Part shown: piece by piece, positions 32,203 to 39,740 of the stretch
How positions within the stretch are numbered: the stretch's first letter is position 1
Layout of the letters: the number at the start of each line of letters is the position of its first letter
DNA from: a bacterium
GTDB taxonomy: Bacteria > Elusimicrobiota > Elusimicrobia > UBA1565 > UBA9628
Length of the DNA stretch: 50,935 bases
Assembly: GCA_021799485.1 (NCBI GenBank)
Contig: JAJZAK010000013.1
Span: 1 to 50,935 of the forward strand
Reading direction: 5' to 3'
Made by a program: the position numbers and the translations under genes
The notes under the pieces: generated by a model
The model's database searches: none
What the model saw: only the letters and a program-made list of their open reading frames with translations
What the model was told of the DNA's origin: nothing

Positions 32203-33423
32203 TTAGGGCCTCCAGGCCGCGAAGGCGAGGCAGGCGTTGGCGCCGCCGAAGCCCATCGAAACGGAAAGAGCCGCCCGGAGGGCGCGTCGCCGTGCTTTCC
32301 CCGGGGTATAGTCCAGATCGCAGCCGTCTCCAGGGCAGTCGAGGTTGATCGTGGGAGGGACGACTCCCCGGGCGAGAGCGAGGGCGCAGACGATCGCCTC
32401 GATCCCTCCCGCGGCCCCGAGGAGGTGTCCGGTCATGGATTTGGTCGAACTGACCGCCGCGCCGAAGGCGTGCCTGCCCAAGGCGGCTTTGAGCGCGCGC
32501 GTTTCCGCCGCGTCGCCGGCGGGCGTTCCCGTGCCGTGGGCGTTGACGTAGCCGATCTTCCGAGGCGCGAGGCGAGCGCCCTCGAGGGCGCTCGCGATCG
32601 CCCGGGCAAGCCCCTCCCCGTCCGGCGCAACGGCCGCGAGGCTCAAGGCGTCCGAACTCGCCCCAAAGCCAGCGAGCTCGCAATAGGGGCGCCGGCCGCG
32701 CCCGCGACGGGCCCTCCAATGGCGCTCGGACTCGAGGACGAGCATGCCGGCGCCCTCTCCGATGACGGTTCCATTCCGTTCGCGATCGAAGGGCCTGGGA
32801 GCGGGCGCGGACGGGGAGAGGATCCCGGCCGCGGCCAGCATCGCGATCGTGAAGGGCGTCAAGGCGGCCTCGGTCCCTCCGGCCACCATCATGTCGGCCA
32901 TCCCGGCGCGGATCATCTGGAAGGCGAGCCCGATGGCCTGCGAGCCGGAGGCGCAGGCGGCCGAGACGACCATCGATGGGCCGCGAAGGCCGCAGTGAAT
33001 GGAAACCGAACCGGCGAGATTTCCGGGCGTCGTCCGGGGGGATGCCGCGGGGCTGATGCGGCGAGGATTCTCCAAAAAGGAGCCGTGAAAATATTCCAGA
33101 AGCCCGCAAGGACCGCGCGAGGAGCCGACGACCGCGCCGGCCGAATCGCCGTCTCCTCGCCAGTCGGCATCCTGAAGCGCCGCGCGGGCGGCCAGGATGG
33201 CGAACTGCGCCGCGCGGTCAAGGCGCCGCTCCTTGGGGCTTAGGAGACGCGCGTTCTCCAGTTCCTTGACCTCGGCTCCAATGTCGACGGGCGCGCCTTT
33301 GAGGCGCTCGACGGGCGCCACGAAGGATCTCCCCGCCGCGATATTTTCCCAAAAGCTCTCGCGATCCTGGCCTAGGGAGCAAAGTGGGCCGAGGCCCGTT
33401 ACGAGAACGCGGCGGACGGGCAC
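32203..33423 (-). CDS. beta-ketoacyl-ACP synthase II-like enzyme
   Basis: This 406-residue thiolase-fold condensing enzyme of the FabF type keeps the full Cys-His-His triad: Cys157 in SAACASGSQ, His296 in NAHGTGTPAGD, and His333 in STKSMTGHLLGAAGG. GFGGANACLAF closes the protein. The GTG start overlaps the end of the lyase gene by 25 bases. It is the last gene of the five-gene minus-strand operon. With no ACP, ketoreductase or acyltransferase nearby, it cannot build a chain alone and may add one unit to an unusual acyl group, or work with the KASIII enzyme at 17861. The substrate is unknown. Confidence 0.9.
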   Translation of the reverse strand: MPVRRVLVTGLGPLCSLGQDRESFWENIAAGRSFVAPVERLKGAPVDIGAEVKELENARLLSPKERRLDRAAQFAILAARAALQDADWRGDGDSAGAVVGSSRGPCGLLEYFHGSFLENPRRISPAASPRTTPGNLAGSVSIHCGLRGPSMVVSAACASGSQAIGLAFQMIRAGMADMMVAGGTEAALTPFTIAMLAAAGILSPSAPAPRPFDRERNGTVIGEGAGMLVLESERHWRARRGRGRRPYCELAGFGASSDALSLAAVAPDGEGLARAIASALEGARLAPRKIGYVNAHGTGTPAGDAAETRALKAALGRHAFGAAVSSTKSMTGHLLGAAGGIEAIVCALALARGVVPPTINLDCPGDGCDLDYTPGKARRRALRAALSVSMGFGGANACLAFAAWRP

Positions 33424-34805
33424 TTGGACGCGACGGGCTTGAAGCGCGCCTGGAAGAAGCGGAGGTATTTGGGCTCGTAGCTGAATTGGAGACCGGGGAT
33501 CCGGGCCCGGCGCCGCCACGTCTCGCCCAAGCCTTCGGCGACGTAGTCCAAATGGCTTTGCGTATAGACGCGCCTGGGAAGAGCCAGGCGCACGAGTTCG
33601 AGCGCCGGCTTATGGTCTTCTCCGGTCGCGGCGTCCCGGCCCGCCGAGACGATGCCTCGCTCCATGGAACGCGTCCCGGAGTCCTCGTAGATCGCCGCCG
33701 CGAGCGCCTGGGCCGGCAGGTTCTCCTGGGAGAGATGAGGCAGGAATTCTTTCGCGTCGACGAAGACGGCGTGCCCGCCGCACGGGCGCATCAGCGGAAT
33801 GCCCGTCTCGTCCAGCGCTTTCCATAGATAGCGGACCTGAGAGACGCGGTGGGCGATCCAGTCGTCTTTTTCCACGGATTCCCGGATGCCTTGGGCCAAA
33901 GCTTCGAGGTCCCGTCCCGCCAAGCCCCCGTAGGTGTGCAGGCCTTCGTAAACCACGCAGAGGTTCTGAGCCTGCTCGTAGAGGCCCTGATCCCTCATCG
34001 CGAGGAATCCGCCGATGTTGGCGTAGGCGTCCTTCTTGGCGCTCATGGCGCAGGCATCGAAGTGCGAGCACATCTCAAGGAGTATGGCCTTGACCGATTT
34101 CCCCGCATAGCCTTTCTCGCGTTCCTGGATGAAGTAGGCGTTCTCGACCGCCCGGGCGGCGTCGAGAACGACGCGGATGCCTTTCTCCCGGCAGAACGCC
34201 GAGACAAGCCGGATGTTCTCCATGGAGACCGGCTGGCCGCCCGCCATGTTGACCGGGGCGCCGACGGCGACGTAGGGGATTTTCGAGGCGCCGAACTTCT
34301 TGACGACGGCCGCGAGCTTGGCGAGGTCGACGTTTCCCTTGAAGGGAAGCTCGCTGGAGGGGTCGTGGGCTTCCGGGATGATGACGTCGGCGAAAGAGCC
34401 GCCGGCAAGCTCCTGATGCAGGCGCGTCGTCGTGAAATACATGTTTCCCGGGACCACGTCCCCGGGGCGGATGAGGGATTTAGAGAGGATGTTCTCGGCT
34501 CCGCGGCCCTGGTGGGTCGGCACGACATGGGGGAAGCCGTAGACCTCCTGGACGGCCTCGACGAAGCGATAGAAGCTCTCGGCTCCCGCGTAGGCCTCAT
34601 CGCCGCGCATGAGGGCCGACCACTGCTCCTGGCTCATGGCGTTGGTGCCGGAATCCGTGAGGAGGTCGATATAGACCTCCCGGCTTCTGAGTAGGAAGGT
34701 GTTGTGACCGGCCCGGAGCAGAGCCGCTTTTCTCTCGTCGAGGGGCAGCCGCGAAAGCGGCTCGACGGTCTTGATCTTATAGGGTTCGGGTTGGATCTTG
34801 AGCAT
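33399..34805 (-). CDS. tpl: tyrosine phenol-lyase / tryptophanase family enzyme
   Basis: This 468-residue PLP-dependent beta-eliminating lyase follows the tyrosine phenol-lyase (TPL) pattern over its whole length: LLTDSGTNAMS, PTHQGRGAENILS, GNMYFTTTR, MSAKKDAYANIGG with the PLP Lys, GGLAGRDLEA and RSMERGIVSAGR. Near the end it reads EPKYLRFFQARF. TPL has LRFF there, whereas tryptophanase has His in place of the second aromatic, so a tyrosine-type substrate is favoured. TPL cleaves tyrosine to phenol, pyruvate and ammonia and can run in reverse. The ATG has a gggagg site and overlaps the previous gene by 29 bases. Its place among rSAM and KAS genes suggests biosynthesis rather than catabolism. 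Confidence 0.9.
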   Translation of the reverse strand: MLKIQPEPYKIKTVEPLSRLPLDERKAALLRAGHNTFLLRSREVYIDLLTDSGTNAMSQEQWSALMRGDEAYAGAESFYRFVEAVQEVYGFPHVVPTHQGRGAENILSKSLIRPGDVVPGNMYFTTTRLHQELAGGSFADVIIPEAHDPSSELPFKGNVDLAKLAAVVKKFGASKIPYVAVGAPVNMAGGQPVSMENIRLVSAFCREKGIRVVLDAARAVENAYFIQEREKGYAGKSVKAILLEMCSHFDACAMSAKKDAYANIGGFLAMRDQGLYEQAQNLCVVYEGLHTYGGLAGRDLEALAQGIRESVEKDDWIAHRVSQVRYLWKALDETGIPLMRPCGGHAVFVDAKEFLPHLSQENLPAQALAAAIYEDSGTRSMERGIVSAGRDAATGEDHKPALELVRLALPRRVYTQSHLDYVAEGLGETWRRRARIPGLQFSYEPKYLRFFQARFKPVASKCPSAAFS

Positions 34806-36405
34806 GGAATTTGCCTCCCAGGATATTCATAACGGCGTCCGTCCAAAGAATTCCGGCGAAACCGTGGGAGAGCGTCCTGAGCGCGGCCAAATGGAGCTCT
34901 TCCGTTTGCGACGCCGTGGCGTCGCCGACGACGAACGGCTGGAAGCCGAGGTCGAAGGCATCGCGGACCGCCGAGTCGACGCAGAGATGCGTCGCGACGC
35001 CCGCGACGACAAGTTGCCGGATCTTTTCAAGGCGCAGGGCGTCTTCAAGCCCGGGGTGGGAAAAGGGGCTGTAGCGGCATTTGCGGAAGGTCCGGCAGAG
35101 ATCGGGATCGAGGGCGGGGGCGATGCGCGATTCCGGGGAGCCCGCGCGGCAGAGCATCCGCCACCAGGAGCTCATCAGTCCGCCGTCTTTCGCGGGATCG
35201 TCGTGCGCGTGGAAGCTGAAATAGACGGGGCGGCCGGACTTGGCGAAAGCTTGTCGAAGCCTCGCCGCGTTGCGCAGGATCGCCCGGCTGGAAGGCATGT
35301 AGGCCTCGCTCCCCGAGTCGAGGAACAGCTCCTGCATATCCATCACGAGGAGGGCCGACTGGGACACGTCGAGCTTCGCCCGCTGCCGCTCGAAGCCCTT
35401 GATCTCCTTGGCCCACGTCAGCGCCTTGCTGGAGATCGTCCTGGCGGTCACGTAGCTTTGGCGCTCAAGCTCGATATTTTTAAGGGCCGTCGCGGCGCGC
35501 CGCCGGAGAGCTTGCGACCAAAGCCTGCCGCAGGACGCGGCGGCCTGGGCGAGCCGCGCCTCGTCGGCCCGAATTTCGACGTCGAAGCCGCGGCGGCGCA
35601 GGCCTGCGGCGCAGGCGCGAATCGGCGCGGGGACCCTGTGCCAGGGTCTCGCAATCCCGAGGGCCTTCGCCGCTTCGGCGGCATAAACGGGGGTGATAAG
35701 AATCCTGAAGCGTTCCGGATCGAACAATGCCGAGAGCCTGCGGGGGTCGATCGACGCGCCTTCCGGGAGAGCGAAGGCGAGCGCGACTTTCCGATCCGAA
35801 GGCCCGACGAATCGGGAGCCGTATTCCGAGATTTCGTCCAAGCTCCATTTTTTGATGGGGATGAGTTCCTGGCGGCGTCTTTCATCGAGGGAGTGAGCCG
35901 AGAACTGGAGATCGAAGCGTCCGTTGGGGTAGAGGAGATTTTTGATCGCCAGGAGCTCCTCGAAAAAGTCCCGCGTCACGGGGCTTTTGGGGGCGGCGGT
36001 GGAGAGGCAGGGGATGACGTCCGGGCCCGGGAACTCCCGGGCGAGGAGACGCAGAACCTTGAGGGTGTCGGGATTGAGCGACGGTTCCCCGACGCGGCTC
36101 AGGCGCAAATTCACGAAGGCCGGCGGCGCGGGGCCTTCCGAGGACCGTCGGCTGGCGAGGCAGCGGATTTGAGCCAGGATATCTTCCGCGCGCAGATTGC
36201 CCCAGGGGAGCGAGCCGCCGTCGCAGAATCGGCAGCCGACGGGGCAGCCCTTCTGGACGGATATCCACCAGTCGACGGCCCCCGTGGAGCCGGGAGCCTT
36301 CGTTTCCAGGAATTCCACGGCGCTCGCTTCGTTGTCCGGACCGGAGGAGCGTCCCAGAAACAAGGAGGCCATCCCCGGAATGATGCGCTCTTCGAGGATT
36401 TGCAT
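34777..36405 (-). CDS. RlmN-like radical SAM fused to an isochorismatase-type hydrolase
   Basis: This 542-residue protein is a two-domain fusion. Residues 1-330 are an rSAM domain with Cys54, Cys58 and Cys61 in KGCPVGCRFCDGG and RlmN-type blocks (VGEPSLNPDTLKVLR, FSAHSLDERRRQELIP, DPRRLSALFDPERFRI). From about 345 a cysteine hydrolase of the isochorismatase family follows, with LLVMDMQELFLDSG (catalytic Asp) and VAGVATHLCVDSAVRDAFD (catalytic Cys). RlmN methylates RNA, but this member lacks the family's usual length and its neighbours are not RNA genes. It starts 3 bases after the preceding rSAM stop, with a good ribosome site. I know of no described enzyme with this architecture. Confidence 0.85.
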   Translation of the reverse strand: MQILEERIIPGMASLFLGRSSGPDNEASAVEFLETKAPGSTGAVDWWISVQKGCPVGCRFCDGGSLPWGNLRAEDILAQIRCLASRRSSEGPAPPAFVNLRLSRVGEPSLNPDTLKVLRLLAREFPGPDVIPCLSTAAPKSPVTRDFFEELLAIKNLLYPNGRFDLQFSAHSLDERRRQELIPIKKWSLDEISEYGSRFVGPSDRKVALAFALPEGASIDPRRLSALFDPERFRILITPVYAAEAAKALGIARPWHRVPAPIRACAAGLRRRGFDVEIRADEARLAQAAASCGRLWSQALRRRAATALKNIELERQSYVTARTISSKALTWAKEIKGFERQRAKLDVSQSALLVMDMQELFLDSGSEAYMPSSRAILRNAARLRQAFAKSGRPVYFSFHAHDDPAKDGGLMSSWWRMLCRAGSPESRIAPALDPDLCRTFRKCRYSPFSHPGLEDALRLEKIRQLVVAGVATHLCVDSAVRDAFDLGFQPFVVGDATASQTEELHLAALRTLSHGFAGILWTDAVMNILGGKFHAQDPTRTL

Positions 36406-36408
36406 TAG

Positions 36409-37356
36409 TTAGCCCCTCCCGGAGAGGACCTTTTCCGCGATCCAATCCTGCGTCTTGCAGGAGCAATAGTACACGGAGAGATCGCGGGCCTTTTCGTGGG
36501 CGAAGAGCAGGAGGTTGAGGATCATTTCCTCGCTCCCGTCGACCGGCCCCCACATGAGCTTGTCGCCGTCCCGCCCGGTTTTGGCGCGGAACTTGTATTT
36601 GGCCAGTTCCTCCTGGTTCTGGGCGCAGAAGAAGAGCTCGTGGAGAATGAGATGGGGAGCCCCGGCTTCATCGAGCTCGCGAATGAGGGCGCGCATCCGC
36701 TCTTCCTTGGCCGGGATCGGCGGCACGGGCATCTCGACCGCCACGTCACGGAAAAACTTGAGCGCCGCGCGCACGGGGGCGACGCTGAAGCCGTTCGCCG
36801 CGAGGTCGATGCGCAGGCCGTCGAGACCTTCCTCGCGCAGCACGGCCAAGAGGGGCTCGGTGATGAAGTCGCCGTTCGTATAGAGGTCGATGCGCAAGTT
36901 TTTCCCGAACCGGCGCCTTAGCGCGCGCAGGATCATCACGGTCCTGCCGGGGAACATCAAAGGCTCCCCGCCGCTCAAGCCCACGCTCTTGATGCCAAGC
37001 TTCTCGATGATGGCGGGCGCCTCCTCGGGGGAGCGGATCGCGCGGCCATGCGCGGCCATGCCGTCCTCGCGGGGGCGGGGGTTGAAGCAGAAAAAGCAGT
37101 TGCGATTGCACTGCCCCGTCACGACGAGATTGCTTCCGTTCCCGTCGAGGCATGGGCCGCAGCCGGGCGGGAGGCTCTTCGTGTACAAGGTCATGCGATC
37201 CGGCCAGCCCTTGAGATACCGCGAGCTGAGCTCGCGAAGGAGGATCAGCCTTTCGGAAGGGCCCTTCGCGGCGTCGGCCAGAGCCTTCCCGGCCGCCAAT
37301 CCGGCGGCGTATTTCTCGTAGATGGGCGCCCTCTCCGGGGCCTCCTCCGCGCTCAA
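36409..37356 (-). CDS. radical SAM enzyme with PGCxxC motif, paralogue of the 28613 gene
   Basis: This 315-residue rSAM protein has the cluster motif at Cys83, Cys87 and Cys90 in GQCNRNCFFCFNP, preceded by PPGCGPC (Cys66, Cys69). Other blocks are SVGLSGGEPLMFPG, IDLYTNGDFITEP and GLRIDLAANGFS. The N-terminal 60 residues are helical. The start is TTG, overlapping the stop of the TatD-linked rSAM gene as TTGA. It shares the PGC-x2-C-x(n)-C-x3-C-x2-C layout with the rSAM at 28613. The substrate is unknown, and its operon context suggests a tyrosine-derived or acyl substrate. Confidence 0.82.
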   Translation of the reverse strand: MSAEEAPERAPIYEKYAAGLAAGKALADAAKGPSERLILLRELSSRYLKGWPDRMTLYTKSLPPGCGPCLDGNGSNLVVTGQCNRNCFFCFNPRPREDGMAAHGRAIRSPEEAPAIIEKLGIKSVGLSGGEPLMFPGRTVMILRALRRRFGKNLRIDLYTNGDFITEPLLAVLREEGLDGLRIDLAANGFSVAPVRAALKFFRDVAVEMPVPPIPAKEERMRALIRELDEAGAPHLILHELFFCAQNQEELAKYKFRAKTGRDGDKLMWGPVDGSEEMILNLLLFAHEKARDLSVYYCSCKTQDWIAEKVLSGRG

Positions 37357-37973
37357 GCGCCCTCCCCGCGGCCGTCAAGAAGCGGCCGGAGCCTGAAGGA
37401 GGCTCCCAGGGTCTTCGCCAGGGCCTCGACTCGGGGGATGTCCACGCCGGGAAGGTTCACGGCCGTGACGACGGCCCGGGGGAGCGAGCGCGCCGAGTCC
37501 CTGATGAATTCCTGGGCGGCCAAAAATCCTTCATGGGCGTAGGCTTTGAGGGGGCGATGAAGCTCCCGCCATTGATCGGGATCCGCCGTGTTGAGGCTGA
37601 TCGAGACCGCGTCCACGATGCCCATGAGATCCGGCACGACGTCGCGCTGATGGATCAGATTGGCGAGCCCGATGGTGTTGAGCCGAATGCTCCGGATCCC
37701 TCGCGCTCTGGCCTCCCGGGCCACGGCCTTGAGTTCTTCCAGCCGGTAGGTCGACTCCCCATAGCCGCAGAAGACGAGTTCTTCGTATTTTTGGAGATCG
37801 CCCAAGGCTTCGATGACGTCGGGAATTCCGGGGTCGCGACGCAGCCGCAGGTCATGCCCCCGGTACATCCACTTCCAGGACGATTTGATGCAAAACGAGC
37901 ATGCCACCGGGCATCGGTTTGTCAGGTTGACGTAGAGGTTGTCCCGATAAGAGTAGACGACGGAAGGGGGCAT
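37353..37973 (-). CDS. TatD-linked-type small radical SAM protein
   Basis: This 206-residue short rSAM protein has YSYRDNLYVNLTNRCPVACSFC with Cys21, Cys25 and Cys28, then ELVFCGYGESTYRLEEL and IRLNTIGLANLIHQRDVV. This matches the small rSAM group often found next to tatD. The ATG at 37973 sits on the predicted transcript start, so translation is probably leaderless. The longer frames include an unrelated region and the operator. It is the first gene of the five-gene minus-strand operon and is coupled to the next gene by a TTGA overlap. Confidence 0.83.
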   Translation of the reverse strand: MPPSVVYSYRDNLYVNLTNRCPVACSFCIKSSWKWMYRGHDLRLRRDPGIPDVIEALGDLQKYEELVFCGYGESTYRLEELKAVAREARARGIRSIRLNTIGLANLIHQRDVVPDLMGIVDAVSISLNTADPDQWRELHRPLKAYAHEGFLAAQEFIRDSARSLPRAVVTAVNLPGVDIPRVEALAKTLGASFRLRPLLDGRGEGA

Positions 37974-37980
37974 CGTTCTG

Positions 37981-37986
37981 ATCATA
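37981..37986 (-). promoter_or_regulatory. -10 box of the minus-strand biosynthetic operon
   Basis: TATGAT on the minus strand gives +1 at about 37973-37974, on or next to the A of the rSAM ATG. The operator centre is then at about -42.5. Confidence 0.6.
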
Positions 37987-38008
37987 CGGCGCCGCTGGGA
38001 TGGGCCGC

Positions 38009-38024
38009 TATGACATGCGTCATA
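38009..38024. promoter_or_regulatory. Crp/Fnr operator shared by the divergent biosynthetic operons
   Basis: TATGACATGCGTCATA is a perfect repeat. Its centre (38016.5) is about 42.5 bases from the leftward start (class II) and 61.5 bases from the rightward start at 38078 (class I). Confidence 0.8.
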
Positions 38025-38042
38025 ATCGCGCGCGTTGTAATC

Positions 38043-38071
38043 TTGAAAACTGGAGAATAACAGAGTATATT
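38043..38071 (+). promoter_or_regulatory. sigma-70 promoter of the plus-strand biosynthetic operon
   Basis: TTGAAA (38043-38048), 17 bases, TATATT (38066-38071). The predicted start is 38078, only 7 bases before the ATG at 38085, so the leader is nearly absent. Confidence 0.7.
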
Positions 38072-38084
38072 CCACTCTATATCC

Positions 38085-39740
38085 ATGGAGACGAACGGCG
38101 CGGCCAAAGCTTCGCGGTGGAGTTTGGCGCCGGAGCTTTACGAGCAGGCCTTGACCCCGCTTGATCGGCGCTACATGGACGTGATGGCCGGGCAGGGGGA
38201 AAGCCCGCTTTCCATCGATTCCGCCAAGCCGAAGATCGTCCTTGTCGTAGGACCCTCGCCCTTCACGATGCCGCGAGGCTGGGAGTTTTTCCTCGCCTCG
38301 CCGTATGAGGGCGTCAGCTACATCGCGACGGTTCTTCACAACGCCGGATATCCCGTCCGCATCGTCGACGTCCGCTATGATCCCGATCCTCTCGAAACGG
38401 CGGCCAGGGCCGTCCTGCGCGACTGCGACGTGCTCGGCATCGCGACGTACGAGGACTGCTACCCCTTCGTCGAGGAGCTCGTGGCGAGGGCCAAGGAATC
38501 GCGGCCCGATCTCCCGGTCGTTCTTGGAGGCTCTCTCGTCACCTCCGTGCCCAACGTCTTTCTGAAGGAGACGAAGGCGGACGTCGCGGTGATCAGCGAG
38601 GGAGAAATCACCATTTTGGAGTTGATGGAGGCGGTCACGGATGGGACGTGGCGCGCGAAGCTCCCGGCGATCCGAGGCATTTGGTGGCGGGATGAAAAAG
38701 GCGGGATTCACGCGAATACCGCCCGGGGCCAGATGCCCCATCTCAACAGTCTGCCTAGGATGAACCTGTCCCTATGGCCGCAGGCAAGCGGCCCCATGGG
38801 GCTCCAACCGCAGATCATCGCCTCTCACAGCCGCGGCTGCAAGATGGACTGCTCCTTCTGTTACCGTACGACGCCCCAACTGCGGGAGAAGACCCCCGAA
38901 AAGTTCGACGCGGAGCTCGCCGAACTCACGGGCAAATACCATGTCAATTTCATCTTCTTCGTCGACTTGACCTTTACCTCCAACAAGAAGCGGACCTTGG
39001 AGCTTTGCGACGTGATCAAGCGTTACAAGATCGGCTGGACCTGTTTGACCCGCTGCGCCGACGTGGACCCCGAGGTGCTCGCGGCGATGAAGGCTTCCGG
39101 CTGCGACATCATCCTTTATGGGGTGGAGTCCCTTGGGGCCGAGATTTTGAGGAAAGCCCGCAAGGGATCGAGCGAACACGTCGTTCTTCGCGCGCTCAAC
39201 TGGACCCGCGAGGCCGGACTGCGCTTCGGAGGACTCATGATCGTGGGGCTTCCGGGAGAGACCGAGGAATCCCTCGATCACGCCTGTCGCTGGGCGGAGG
39301 AGAACCGCCATCTGACCCGCGTCAAATATCTCTCCGCCATGCCCGGCACGACGGTCTACCGCGACGGGCTCAAAAACGGCATCATCGCGAGCGAAGCGGA
39401 ACACCTGCGCTGGCTCTCCGTCGAGCAGGCGCTCGTCCACGACGAGTTTCTCAACTATAACGGCCTGCCGGAAGCTTTGAGCCGCCGCGCCTATCAGCGG
39501 ATGTACGACAGCTACCAGCCCGGCCCCGTCATGGACTTCAAGCATTTCCCGAAGCACTTCTCTTATTTTTATCCGGATCCCGGGAGATCCTGGCGCGCGC
39601 GCTTCAGCTCCGCCTCGGCCGCCCCGGTGCCGGGAGTCGACCGCTTCCGCCTCGACAAGCTGCGGCCCCGCGTCATGCCCGGCGGCTCCCGCGTTGGAAC
39701 GGTCCCGCGCCCCGATTGCGAACCGATCCCATCGCTTTAA
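38085..39740 (+). CDS. B12-binding-type radical SAM enzyme
   Basis: This 551-residue protein has an N-terminal cobalamin-type Rossmann domain (PKIVLVVGPSPF near residue 48, ASPYEGVSYIATVLHNAGYPV, then DLPVVLGGSLVTS). The rSAM barrel follows, with Cys252, Cys256 and Cys259 in SRGCKMDCSFCYRT, then FFVDLTFTSN, ILYGVESLGAEIL and MIVGLPGETEESL. This is the BchE-like layout used for methylation, cyclisation and other radical chemistry. The start is close to the predicted transcript start. It is the first of nine plus-strand genes and overlaps the next gene by one base (TAATG). The substrate is unknown. Confidence 0.88.
   Translation: METNGAAKASRWSLAPELYEQALTPLDRRYMDVMAGQGESPLSIDSAKPKIVLVVGPSPFTMPRGWEFFLASPYEGVSYIATVLHNAGYPVRIVDVRYDPDPLETAARAVLRDCDVLGIATYEDCYPFVEELVARAKESRPDLPVVLGGSLVTSVPNVFLKETKADVAVISEGEITILELMEAVTDGTWRAKLPAIRGIWWRDEKGGIHANTARGQMPHLNSLPRMNLSLWPQASGPMGLQPQIIASHSRGCKMDCSFCYRTTPQLREKTPEKFDAELAELTGKYHVNFIFFVDLTFTSNKKRTLELCDVIKRYKIGWTCLTRCADVDPEVLAAMKASGCDIILYGVESLGAEILRKARKGSSEHVVLRALNWTREAGLRFGGLMIVGLPGETEESLDHACRWAEENRHLTRVKYLSAMPGTTVYRDGLKNGIIASEAEHLRWLSVEQALVHDEFLNYNGLPEALSRRAYQRMYDSYQPGPVMDFKHFPKHFSYFYPDPGRSWRARFSSASAAPVPGVDRFRLDKLRPRVMPGGSRVGTVPRPDCEPIPSL

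Noticed and set aside
17861-33423. The KASII and KASIII enzymes as part of a complete fatty-acid or ladderane-type cluster
   Set aside because: No ACP, ketoreductase, dehydratase or desaturase is in the window, so a full pathway cannot be claimed.
34798-36408. A 536-codon frame opposite the rSAM-isochorismatase gene
   Set aside because: It mirrors a well-supported coding region and has no recognisable motif.
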